Positions 16,608 to 23,562 of a DNA stretch of 24,446 bases are shown one piece after another. The DNA lies in the NCBI GenBank assembly GCA_046541515.1, contig JBKHDD010000058.1, forward strand, positions 1-24,446. The letters are read 5' to 3'. Below the pieces are notes generated by a model. That model did no database searches, was not told the origin of the DNA, and was given only the letters and a program-made list of their open reading frames with translations. Numbering within the stretch: position 1 is the first letter of the stretch; each line of letters starts with the position of its first letter. The position numbers and the translations under genes are program-made. The DNA comes from CAYFVR01 sp046541515 (GTDB lineage: Bacteria; Desulfobacterota; Desulfobacteria; Desulfobacterales; Desulfococcaceae).

Positions 16608-17396
16608 ATGAACGGCATTGCGCCCAAGCCGTTGTGGAGCGTCGGCTTTCTGGCGGGACTGAGCCTGCTTTGCGTGGGCGGATATTTCGGCCTGGCGCGG
16701 ATGCCGTGGCTGTCGGCCCAAAAGGTGACGGTGTCCGGCGCGCTCCGTTTGTCGCCCGAGGAGATCCGCCGCCGGGCCGGGCTGCGAACCGGGCAGAACA
16801 TTTTGGCCATGAACCTGGCCTTGGCGGAAAAGCGGCTGCGGAGCGAGCCCTGGGTGGCCGAGGCCCGTGTGGAACGAACCTTCCCGCCGGGCTTTCGCGT
16901 CCGGGTTCGGGAGCACGAACCTCTGGCCCGTTTCGACGTGGGAACGGGCTATCTGGTGGACGCGCAGGGCAGGGTGTTCAAGCGCCGGGGCGCGGACGAT
17001 CCGCTCGAAATCCCCGTGGTTTCGGGGCTGCGGATATCGGATCTGCCCCGACCGGATGAGGCCTCCCATGCTTTCCAAGCCGTTATGAATGTGCTACAAA
17101 TCGGTCGGCGGCCCGACGCCGTCCTGCCCATCGAGATGATCGAGCGCATCGGCGTGGACCCGGAGCTGGGGATCACCCTGACCGTGGCGCCCGATGACCG
17201 CCTGGCGGGGGCGCGAGAAATTCGGCTGGGTTTCGACGACTTTCCCGCCAAATTTGATCGACTGCGGACGTTTTCCCGATTCGTGCTGGAAGACGGGCAC
17301 ATGCGGCTCCAATCCATTGACCTGAACATACCGGACCGGGTGGTGGTCGAGCCCGATCCGGCCGGCGCGTCCGTCGGGGACGAGAAGGAGGTATGA
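16608..17396 (+). CDS. ftsQ: Cell division protein FtsQ (POTRA domain)
   Basis: 262 aa. A short cytoplasmic N-terminus, one membrane segment (about 9-31, LWSVGFLAGLSLLCVGGYFGL), then a periplasmic POTRA domain at about 36-107 (VTVSGALRLSPEEIRRRAGL, ILAMNLALAEKRLRSEPWV, FPPGFRVRVREHEPLARF) and the FtsQ beta domain (YLVDAQGRVFKR). FtsQ recruits FtsL and FtsB to the septum. ATG 16608 has no visible Shine-Dalgarno sequence and lies 16 nt after a strong palindrome, which may limit its translation. No ddl gene lies before it, unlike many dcw clusters. Its last codons carry the ribosome binding site of ftsA. Confidence 0.93.
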   Translation: MNGIAPKPLWSVGFLAGLSLLCVGGYFGLARMPWLSAQKVTVSGALRLSPEEIRRRAGLRTGQNILAMNLALAEKRLRSEPWVAEARVERTFPPGFRVRVREHEPLARFDVGTGYLVDAQGRVFKRRGADDPLEIPVVSGLRISDLPRPDEASHAFQAVMNVLQIGRRPDAVLPIEMIERIGVDPELGITLTVAPDDRLAGAREIRLGFDDFPAKFDRLRTFSRFVLEDGHMRLQSIDLNIPDRVVVEPDPAGASVGDEKEV

Positions 17397-18635
17397 GTGG
17401 TACAGGGGCAGGAAGAGCTCATCGTCGGCTTGGACATCGGGACCACGAAAATTTGCGCGGTGGTCGGCGAGGTGTCGGGGGATGACATCAACATCATCGG
17501 CATCGGCTCGCACCCCTCCCATGGCCTTCGAAAAGGCGTCGTCGTCAATATTGAATCGACGGTCGAGTCCATCCAAAAGGCGGTGGAAGAGGCCGAACTC
17601 ATGGCCGGCTGCGAAATCCGCTCGGTCTACGCCGGGATCGCCGGGGGCCACATCAACGGATTCAACAGCCGGGGGATCATCGCCATAAAGGGGGGGGCGG
17701 AGATCAGCCAGCTGGACGTGGACCGTGTGGTGGACGCCGCGCGCGCCGTGGCCATCCCCATGGACCGGGAGGTGATTCATGTTCTGCCCCAGGAGTTCAT
17801 CGTGGACGACCAGCCGGGCATTCTCAATCCCATCGGCATGTCCGCCGTTCGGCTGGAAGCCAAAATCCACATCGTGACCGGCGCGGTGACCTCGGCCCAC
17901 AACATCATCAAGTGCACCAACAAGGCGGGGCTGGACGTGGCCGACATCGTGCTGGAGCCGCTGGCCTCCAGCGAGGCGGTGCTGGGCGAGGACGAAAAGG
18001 AGTTGGGCACCGCCCTGATCGACCTGGGCGGCGGCACCACCGACCTGGCCATTTTCGCGGGAAAGAACATCAAACACACCTTCGTGCTCTCCCTGGGCGG
18101 CAACAACCTGACCAGCGACATCGCCATCGGCCTGCGGGCGCCGCTCTCCGAGGCCGAGAAAATCAAGCGCAAATACGGCACCTGTCTGTCCCGGAACATC
18201 CAGGGCGACGAGTTCATCGAAGTGCCCGGCATGGGCGGTCGCAAGCCGCGGAAGCTGTCCCGCCAGATTCTCGGCGAAATCCTGGAGCCCCGGATGGAGG
18301 AGATATTTTCCCTGGTCCGCAAGGAGGTCTACCGGGCCGGCATGGCCCACATGATCAACTCCGGCGTGGTGGTCACCGGCGGCTCCTCCCTTTTGGACGG
18401 GGTGCCCGAGGTGGCCGAATCCATTTTCAATCTGCCCACCCGGCTGGGGCGACCCCGCCACATCGGCGGGCTGGTGGACGTGGTCAACAATCCCATGTAC
18501 GCCACCGGGGTGGGTCTGGTAATCTACGGCGCCAGGGACCGGAACCGGCTCGGCAAGCGCTTTCGCGGCCGGGAGGGGGGCAAGTTCGGTCGCGTCTTCG
18601 CCCGCATGAAGCGCTGGTTCAAGGAAATCGTGTGA
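17397..18635 (+). CDS. ftsA: Cell division protein FtsA (actin-like FtsZ membrane anchor)
   Basis: 412 aa. FtsA is an actin-fold ATPase that tethers FtsZ to the membrane and recruits later division proteins. Seen here: phosphate-1 loop GLDIGTTKIC (11-20), the SHGLRKGVVVNIE start of the 1C subdomain, phosphate-2 loop DLGGGTTDLAIF (209-220), the adenosine motif VVVTGGSSLLDGV, and a C-terminal amphipathic helix (FARMKRWFKEIV) that binds membrane. The start is GTG 17397, directly after the ftsQ stop, with AAGGAGG at 17385-17391 at ideal spacing. Confidence 0.97.
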   Translation: MVQGQEELIVGLDIGTTKICAVVGEVSGDDINIIGIGSHPSHGLRKGVVVNIESTVESIQKAVEEAELMAGCEIRSVYAGIAGGHINGFNSRGIIAIKGGAEISQLDVDRVVDAARAVAIPMDREVIHVLPQEFIVDDQPGILNPIGMSAVRLEAKIHIVTGAVTSAHNIIKCTNKAGLDVADIVLEPLASSEAVLGEDEKELGTALIDLGGGTTDLAIFAGKNIKHTFVLSLGGNNLTSDIAIGLRAPLSEAEKIKRKYGTCLSRNIQGDEFIEVPGMGGRKPRKLSRQILGEILEPRMEEIFSLVRKEVYRAGMAHMINSGVVVTGGSSLLDGVPEVAESIFNLPTRLGRPRHIGGLVDVVNNPMYATGVGLVIYGARDRNRLGKRFRGREGGKFGRVFARMKRWFKEIV

Positions 18636-18742
18636 CCCGTCCGAAGGGTCTCGCGGCAAACGCACACGCCCGGTTTCGGGCCCGGCAACATCTTTTTGGT
18701 CGCCCGCGGCCGTTTGGAAGCCAACACAGGAGGTAACCGTCC

Positions 18743-19981
18743 ATGTTCACCTATGTGGAAAACAGCGCCGAGCCCTCGGCCCGGATCAAAGTGATCGGGG
18801 TGGGCGGCGCCGGCGGCAACGCCATCAACAACATGATCGCGTCCGATTTGCGCGGCGTCGATTTCATTGTCGCCAACACCGATATTCAGGCCCTGGACAT
18901 TTCCCGGGCCCCCCACAAAATTCAGATCGGGGACAAGCTGACCGAAGGGCTGGGCGCGGGGGCCAATCCCGAGATCGGCCGCGAAGCGGCCCTGGAAAAC
19001 GCCGAAGCCATCCGCAACGCCCTCAAAGACAGCCACATGGTTTTCATCACCGCCGGCTTCGGCGGCGGGACCGGCACCGGGGCGGCTCCGGTAATCGCCG
19101 ACATCTGCAAGGAGCTGGGCGCGCTGACGGTGGCGGTGGTTTCCAAGCCGTTTTCCTTTGAAGGCCGGAAACGGCTTCGGCAGGCCGAGGAAGGTCTGGA
19201 AAGCATCAAGGAGATGGCCGACACGGTCATCACCATCCCCAACGACCGGTTGCGCGGCCTGGCCTCCAAAAACGCGACCATGCTCGACATGTTTCGAAAG
19301 GCGGACGAGGTGTTGCTCCACTCCGTGAAGGGCATCACCGACCTGATTCTTATGCCGGGACTGGTCAACCTGGACTTCGCCGACGTGAAAACCACCATGG
19401 AAAAGGCCGGCATGGCCATCATGGGCATCGGCGTGGCCAGCGGCGAAAACCGGGCCGTGGAAGCGGCGGAGCGGGCCATTTCCCACCCGTTGCTGGAGGA
19501 TCTCTCCATCGCCGGGGCGCGGGGCGTGCTGATGAACATCACCAGCACCAGCGATCTGACCATGGAGGAGATGACCGAGGCGTCCGAGCGGATTTACTCC
19601 GAGGTTGGCGACGATGCCGAGATCATCTGGGGGACCGTGGTGGACGAATCCCTGGGCGACGAGATGCGGGTGACGGTGATCGCCACCGGCATCGGCCCGG
19701 ACGCGGGCCGGGCGAAATCCCAGCGCAAGGAGCCGATCCATTACGTCGGCCGCCGCCGCGCCCCCGCCCGAGAGGAGGACCGCGATCGACGGAAGCTCCG
19801 GGAGGTGCGGCCCGCGGAATCCCGGTCGGTGGATTACGACACGCCCACCTTCGAGCGCAATCGGCAACGGGAGGAGGAGCCCGAGGCCCCCGAGGCGGAT
19901 CAACCGGACTACGAGTCCGGCGAGCCGGCCGACGGCGACGACCTGGAAATCCCCACCTTTCTTCGGCGCAAGGCCGATTAG
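18743..19981 (+). CDS. ftsZ: Cell division GTPase FtsZ
   Basis: 412 aa tubulin homologue that forms the Z-ring. Seen here: IKVIGVGGAGGNAINNM (15-31), ANTDIQAL, the tubulin signature GGGTGTG (107-113), the NDRL motif near 167-170, the T7 loop NLDFADVK (209-216) with D211 and D214, an acidic and basic disordered linker of about 80 residues, and the conserved C-terminal peptide EIPTFLRRKAD that binds FtsA and other partners. AGGAGGT at 18728-18734, 8 nt from the ATG, is one of the best ribosome binding sites in the window, consistent with high FtsZ demand. A 107-nt gap separates it from ftsA, with a weak GCCCG-gttt-CGGGC hairpin but no clear promoter. Confidence 0.98.
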   Translation: MFTYVENSAEPSARIKVIGVGGAGGNAINNMIASDLRGVDFIVANTDIQALDISRAPHKIQIGDKLTEGLGAGANPEIGREAALENAEAIRNALKDSHMVFITAGFGGGTGTGAAPVIADICKELGALTVAVVSKPFSFEGRKRLRQAEEGLESIKEMADTVITIPNDRLRGLASKNATMLDMFRKADEVLLHSVKGITDLILMPGLVNLDFADVKTTMEKAGMAIMGIGVASGENRAVEAAERAISHPLLEDLSIAGARGVLMNITSTSDLTMEEMTEASERIYSEVGDDAEIIWGTVVDESLGDEMRVTVIATGIGPDAGRAKSQRKEPIHYVGRRRAPAREEDRDRRKLREVRPAESRSVDYDTPTFERNRQREEEPEAPEADQPDYESGEPADGDDLEIPTFLRRKAD

Positions 19982-20007
19982 TCGGGGTTTCTTGTTCAAG
20001 ACTTCCC

Positions 20008-20044
20008 ATTCGGCGGCGGTCCCTTGGGCGGGCCGCCGCCGAAT
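20008..20044 (+). terminator. Terminator-like hairpin after ftsZ
   Basis: ATTCGGCGGCGG (20008-20019) pairs perfectly with CCGCCGCCGAAT (20033-20044), and CCC/GGG inside the loop can add three pairs. The following bases, TCGTTTCC, are only a weak U tract. It sits 27 nt after the ftsZ stop and 12 nt before the likely start of the radical SAM gene, so it could terminate, attenuate or stabilise the dcw transcript. Confidence 0.5.
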
Positions 20045-20056
20045 TCGTTTCCGCCC

Positions 20057-21781
20057 ATGAAGCGCCGCAGACGCGAAGCCGCCGCCCCCCGGGAATCCGG
20101 CGCCGTCGTCAAGGATTGGCGGGGCCGTCTTCGGGTGGCGCTGGCCTACCCCAACATCCGCGCCCTGGGCATGGCCAATCTCGGCTTTCAGACCGTCTAC
20201 CGGCTCTTCAACGATCGGGACGCGGTGGTCTGCGAGCGGCTTTTTCTTTCGGAATCGGGCGATTCCACACCCCTCCGGTCCGTGGAATCGGGCCGCGCTC
20301 CCGCCGAATTCGATCTCCTCGCCGTTTCCATCTCCTTCGAAAGCGACTACGTCGGTCTGCTCCGGCTGTTGGATGAAGCCGGGCTCCCCTTGCGGGCCGC
20401 CGATCGGACGTCGGACATGCCGGTGGTGGTCGCCGGCGGCGTCGCGCCCACGCTCAACCCCGAGCCCATCGCGCCCTTTGTCGATTTGATTTTGATCGGG
20501 GAAGCCGAAATGCTGATCCGGCCCTTCCTGGACCGGTTCGATCCCGGCGCGGACCGGGAATCTCTTTTCGCGCAATTGGCCCGAGAGGTTCCCGGCGTCT
20601 ACGCCCCCGCGTTTTACGAATCCCGGTATCGATCCGACGGACTGCTGGACGAAATCCGGCCCGTCGCGGACGTGCCGGACCGGGTGGAACGGGTCTATCT
20701 TCCGGACCTTTCCACGTCGGATACCTGCACCGCCGTGGTTTCCGAGGAAACCGCCTTCGACAGCGCATTTCTGGTGGAAGTGGGCCGGGGCTGCCCCCAC
20801 GGCTGCCGTTTTTGTTCGGCGGGATACGTCTACCGGCCGCCCCGGTTTCGGGGGGCGGATCAGCTTCGGAAGACCATGGAGCGGGGCGCGGCGGAAACGG
20901 ACCGGATCGGGCTGGTGGGCGCGGCGGTCTCCGATCTGCCGGAGGTGCGGACGCTCTGCGACGATTTCTCCCGCAACGGCGTGCGAATTTCCTTCAGCTC
21001 CCTCCGGGCCGACGCGCTGGCGCCGGAGCTGATTGCCGCCCTCCAGGAGAGCCGGGTTCGCACGGCCACCGTGGCGCCGGACGCGGGCTCGGAGCGGATG
21101 CGGCGGGTCGTCAACAAGGGGGTGACCGAGGCCGACGTACTTTCCGCCGTGGAGACCCTGGTGGACGCTGGCATTCCCAATCTGAAGCTCTATTTCATGG
21201 TGGGCCTGCCCAGCGAAACCCGGGCGGACGTGGCCGCCGCCGTGGATTTGGTGAAACGGGTGAAGGATCGGTTCCTGCGGGCCAGCCGTCCCCGGGGCCG
21301 CATGGGCGAAATCACGGTAAGCGTCAGCTCCTTCGTGCCCAAGCCGGTGACGCCGTTCCAGTGGGCGGCCATGGACGCCGTTCCGGCGTTGAAGGCGAAA
21401 ATCCGGATCATCCGGGACGGCCTTCGCCGCGTGGCCAACGTGCGGGTCCACGCCGATTTGCCCAAACACGCCCGGGCGCAGGCCCTGCTTTCCCGGGGCG
21501 ACCGGCGGGTGGCGTACTTGCTGGAGGCGGCCCATCGCAACGGGGAAAACTGGGCGCAGATTTTCAAGGAATCGCCGGTCAACGCCGATTTTTTCGTGGC
21601 CCGGGAGCGGGAAAAGGACGAGCCGTTTCCCTGGGAGGTGGTGCGTCACGGGGTGAGCCGCGAGTTTCTGCGAAGGGAGTATGAACGGGCGTTGGAGGGG
21701 AAGGTTTCCAAAGATTGTCCGGGGGCGGGGGAGGGGTGTCGGGTTTGCGGGGCGTGTGGGCCGTCGGAGGGAATGTTATGA
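20057..21781 (+). CDS. Radical SAM protein with B12-binding-like N-terminal domain
   Basis: 574 aa from ATG 20057; the frame stays open to a TTG at 20024 inside the upstream hairpin, which is less likely. Residues from about 23 to 160 (RVALAYPNIRALGMANLGFQ, VSISFESDYVGLLRLLDEAG, VVVAGGVAPTLNPEPIA) resemble the cobalamin-binding domain of TIGR03960-type proteins. The radical SAM cluster is C246-P-H-G-C250-R-F-C253, followed by SAGYVYRPPRFR. SAM-contacting segments (VAPDAGSERMRRVVNKG, YFMVGLPSET) follow. The C-terminus carries a further four-Cys group (C-x6-C-x2-C-x2-C) that could bind a metal or cluster. The substrate is unknown. The last codons overlap the next small gene (ATGA). Confidence 0.88.
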   Translation: MKRRRREAAAPRESGAVVKDWRGRLRVALAYPNIRALGMANLGFQTVYRLFNDRDAVVCERLFLSESGDSTPLRSVESGRAPAEFDLLAVSISFESDYVGLLRLLDEAGLPLRAADRTSDMPVVVAGGVAPTLNPEPIAPFVDLILIGEAEMLIRPFLDRFDPGADRESLFAQLAREVPGVYAPAFYESRYRSDGLLDEIRPVADVPDRVERVYLPDLSTSDTCTAVVSEETAFDSAFLVEVGRGCPHGCRFCSAGYVYRPPRFRGADQLRKTMERGAAETDRIGLVGAAVSDLPEVRTLCDDFSRNGVRISFSSLRADALAPELIAALQESRVRTATVAPDAGSERMRRVVNKGVTEADVLSAVETLVDAGIPNLKLYFMVGLPSETRADVAAAVDLVKRVKDRFLRASRPRGRMGEITVSVSSFVPKPVTPFQWAAMDAVPALKAKIRIIRDGLRRVANVRVHADLPKHARAQALLSRGDRRVAYLLEAAHRNGENWAQIFKESPVNADFFVAREREKDEPFPWEVVRHGVSREFLRREYERALEGKVSKDCPGAGEGCRVCGACGPSEGML

Positions 21782-21960
21782 AAAATGATAAAAGTGGGAC
21801 GCTGGAAACCGCGCGATTCTTCCAAAAAAAGCTGAAAGACGTGGACACGGCCGCCCTTTTGGCGGAGATGGACCGGATCCTGGATGCGGTTCCCGACCGC
21901 CCGGTTCCGGATTGGGATCGGTTGGAGGAATCGGCGGAAGAAGGTTCAAGCTGGGGTTGA
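21778..21960 (+). CDS. Small acidic protein of unknown function, coupled to the radical SAM gene
   Basis: 60 aa. ATG 21778 overlaps the preceding stop by 4 nt and has GGAGGG about 7 nt upstream, so translation is well supported by position. The sequence is hydrophilic, with a predicted helix ARFFQKKLKDVDTAALLAEM and an acidic C-terminus ending RLEESAEEGSSWG. I do not recognise a family. It may be an accessory to the radical SAM protein or the start of the accessory region; size and charge would also suit an antitoxin-like protein, but nothing specific shows that. Confidence 0.6.
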   Translation: MKNDKSGTLETARFFQKKLKDVDTAALLAEMDRILDAVPDRPVPDWDRLEESAEEGSSWG

Positions 21961-22018
21961 TTTTGGGGGAATTGTTGAATCTCGGGATTGGGATGGGAAT
22001 GCTAAATGGCTAGTTTTT

Positions 22019-22624
22019 ATGGGGAAAACGTCTAAAACCGATTGGGAAGCGCCTGAGTCGATGACCGACGAGGAAATCGACTATTCCGATATCCCTTCGT
22101 TGCCGGATTCCTTCTTGGAAACCGCAAGAGTTTGGCGTCCCAGATCCAAGGTTTCGGTTACGGTTGAAATGGACGCGGTTCTGTTGGATTGGCTCCAAAA
22201 GGAACGCAAGGATTGGCGGGCGGGGGTCAAACGGCTCGGCACGTCTATGTGGAGGGCAATCTTGCCTATCGCCAACAGTCTGAAGAAAATTCAACGATCC
22301 GAGGCGCGTTTTTCGAAAGTTCGCCTGTCAAACTTTTGTTTGATTTATCTTTATAGAAAAAGGCGGTTCAAGGTGGATGTGTTTTTTCCGGCGGATTTTG
22401 GAGGGAACTTTTTTGGGAAGATGTCGGAATTGCCATTTTACGCCCACGGATGCAGAAGGCCGAAAATCGTCCAATCACTGGTTAGGCTGCGTCGACAAGA
22501 TTCTCCATTGGACCTATGCGTATCCGACCACTCACGCCTGACGACGAGTCGATTTTATGGGACGTACTCTTCTATGCCATCTTCATACCGCCCGGAGAGG
22601 ACGCACCCTCGTATGAGATCGTGA
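22019..22624 (+). CDS. BrnA/DUF4415-type antitoxin-like protein, 3' end disrupted by an integron cassette
   Basis: Residues 1-57 match the BrnA/DUF4415 pattern: KTDWEAPESMTDEEIDYSDIP (near 6-26), then KVSVTVEMDAVLLDWLQ (44-60), the strand and first helix of a ribbon-helix-helix DNA-binding fold. The usual following segment (Y/W-Q-x-R-I-N-x-x-LR) is poorly kept (DWRAGVKRLGTSMWRAI), so the fold may be decayed. BrnA normally neutralises the RNase BrnT and represses its own operon; no BrnT gene is next to it. The frame runs on without clear homology, crosses the core site GTTAGGC at 22481, and ends inside the acetyltransferase cassette. Without the cassette it would end at TAA 23086-23088, giving 162 aa. 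No good ribosome binding site precedes ATG 22019. Confidence 0.55.
   Translation: MGKTSKTDWEAPESMTDEEIDYSDIPSLPDSFLETARVWRPRSKVSVTVEMDAVLLDWLQKERKDWRAGVKRLGTSMWRAILPIANSLKKIQRSEARFSKVRLSNFCLIYLYRKRRFKVDVFFPADFGGNFFGKMSELPFYAHGCRRPKIVQSLVRLRRQDSPLDLCVSDHSRLTTSRFYGTYSSMPSSYRPERTHPRMRS
22481..22487 (+). other. Left integron core site GTTAGGC
   Basis: An exact match to the core consensus GTTRRRY. No inverse core site (RYYYAAC) or attC-like fold is visible in the preceding 130 bases, so this is either an attI-like or secondary insertion site rather than the end of another cassette. Confidence 0.7.
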
Positions 22625-23062
22625 AGGAGCCGGAACTTGCTCGCTATGTGGATGACTGGATGGCTCACTCCGACGATTTGGGGTATGCCGCAGAGGAGAA
22701 TAGCGAGCTAATTGGAGCCGCATGGTTGCGGCGCTGGTCGGGCAGCGAGCGAGGCTTCGGTTTCGTGGATGAGGAAACGCCTGAGCTCTCAATGGCGCTC
22801 CTTCCAAAGCATCGCGGACGTGGAAAAGGAACAATGCTGCTCCGCCATCTTTTGTCTACAGCCGCAGAGTGCCACGACGCTGTGAGCTTAAGCGTATCGG
22901 TGAGGAACCCGGCTCGGCGGCTGTACGAGAGAGAAGTGTTCATTGCCGTAAGCGAGCCAGAAGGCGGTTCGATAACGATGGTAAAGAAATTCTCACCATG
23001 AAAAGGGGCCTAACAAGCCCCATTCAGGCGGACGCTCGTACCTCGCGCCGCTGATGGGCACG
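22482..23062 (+). mobile_element. Integron gene cassette (single cassette, no integrase in window)
   Basis: About 581 bp between two integrase cut points (G/TT). The left boundary is GTTAGGC at 22481-22487 and the right is GTTAGCA at 23062-23068, preceded by an attC hairpin. The cassette holds one gene, the GNAT acetyltransferase, whose ATG lies 28 nt after the left core site and whose stop lies 6 nt before the attC inverse core site; this tight packing is typical of gene cassettes. The cassette's own 5' end, TTAGGC, rebuilds with G a perfect complement to the attC inverse core GCCTAAC, as expected for the circular form. With no integrase here, it fits a single attC lacking an integrase. Confidence 0.8.
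22516..23001 (+). CDS. GNAT-family N-acetyltransferase (integron cassette gene)
   Basis: 161 aa. GNAT enzymes transfer acetyl groups from acetyl-CoA to amines or amino groups. Seen here: an N-terminal IRPLTPDDESILWDVLFYAIF, acidic middle, the strand GFGFVDEETPELSMALLP, then the acetyl-CoA pyrophosphate loop HRGRGKGTMLLRHLL (fits R/Q-x-x-G-x-G/A), and the late AVSLSVSVRNPARRLYERE block. The usual LGF after the Tyr is replaced by VFI. Codon use is more AT-rich than in the dcw genes, in keeping with transfer. No clear ribosome binding site is present, which is common in cassettes. The substrate is unknown; antibiotic resistance cannot be inferred from the family alone. Confidence 0.9.
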   Translation: MRIRPLTPDDESILWDVLFYAIFIPPGEDAPSYEIVKEPELARYVDDWMAHSDDLGYAAEENSELIGAAWLRRWSGSERGFGFVDEETPELSMALLPKHRGRGKGTMLLRHLLSTAAECHDAVSLSVSVRNPARRLYEREVFIAVSEPEGGSITMVKKFSP

Positions 23063-23068
23063 TTAGCA
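23008..23068 (+). other. attC: attC recombination site
   Basis: The 61-bp site has inverse core GCCTAAC (23008-23014) and core GTTAGCA (23062-23068, one mismatch to GTTRRRY at its right end). Between them the arms 23019-23031 and 23048-23058 pair over 11 bp, leaving T23024 and G23028 without partners. Unpaired bases on one arm are the hallmark of attC sites, whose folded single strand is the integrase substrate. Confidence 0.82.
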
Positions 23069-23101
23069 TAATCGAGACCGTGATGTAAGCCGAAAAACCT
23101 G

Positions 23102-23135
23102 AAAAGCGGCGTTCCCACCGGGAGCGCCGCTTTTT
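23102..23135. terminator. Strong bidirectional intrinsic terminator
   Basis: AAAAGCGGCGTTCCC (23102-23116), loop ACC, GGGAGCGCCGCTTTT (23120-23134) form a 15-bp stem with one G-T pair, then T and CGGTTTT on the + strand and an A-rich left flank that gives a U tract on the - strand. It ends + strand transcripts from the cassette side and would end - strand transcripts from the SdhB fragment. Confidence 0.9.
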
Positions 23136-23175
23136 CGGTTTTGTCTTTCGACTTGTCTTGTTGCGAGAAAACCGC

Positions 23176-23562
23176 TTAGCCGCCAAACACCTTCGAAAGA
23201 AAACCGGCTTTATAATACTCCCTGTTCAGCCGGGCGATGTTGACGATGGAGATTTCCTTGGTACATTCGGCTTCGCATTCGCGCTCGTCGGTGCAGTTGC
23301 CGAAGCCGCAGTCGTCCATGGCCTTGACCATGGCCAAGGCCCGCTTGGCCGCTTCGGGGCGTCCCTGGGGCAACAGGGCCAGGTGGCTCACCTTGGCGCT
23401 GGTGAACAGCATGGCCGAGGCGTTGGGGCAGGCCGCCACGCAGGCGCCGCAGCCGATGCACTGGGCCGCGTCCATGGCCGCCTCCGCCACGTCGGCGGGA
23501 ATCGGGAGCGTGTTGCCGTCCGGGGTGCCGCCGGTGTTTACCGAGACGAAACCGGCTTGGGC
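23176..23562 (-). pseudogene. C-terminal fragment of a succinate dehydrogenase/fumarate reductase iron-sulfur subunit
   Basis: About 128 residues on the - strand match the C-terminal half of non-classical SdhB/FrdB proteins: AGFVSVNTGG, the cluster motif CIGCGACVAACPNASAMLF, KVSHLALLPQG, FGNCTDERECEAEC, EISIVNIARLNREY. The complete protein is about 240-250 aa with an N-terminal 2Fe-2S domain and a further Cys group, which are missing: upstream of about 23562 the frame stays open but shows no homology. No start or ribosome binding site is seen at the junction. CTKEI replaces the usual CPKEI, and an extra Cys precedes GFGNC, so it is also drifting. It is best read as a 5'-truncated remnant. Confidence 0.8.

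Noticed and set aside
12905..21649. Very long open frames on the - strand opposite the dcw genes (over 1000 codons each)
   Set aside because: They mirror well-recognised + strand genes in GC-rich DNA, where stop codons are rare on the opposite strand. Their translations are Gly/His/Gln/Pro-rich with no recognisable domains.
21961..22018. BrnT toxin gene upstream of the BrnA-like frame
   Set aside because: Only 58 bases lie between the small upstream gene and the start codon, and no BrnT-like sequence (FEWD...KHGVSF) is seen in any frame.
22300..22481. A second attC site upstream of the cassette, which would make an array
   Set aside because: No RYYYAAC inverse core and no matching fold are visible before GTTAGGC at 22481.
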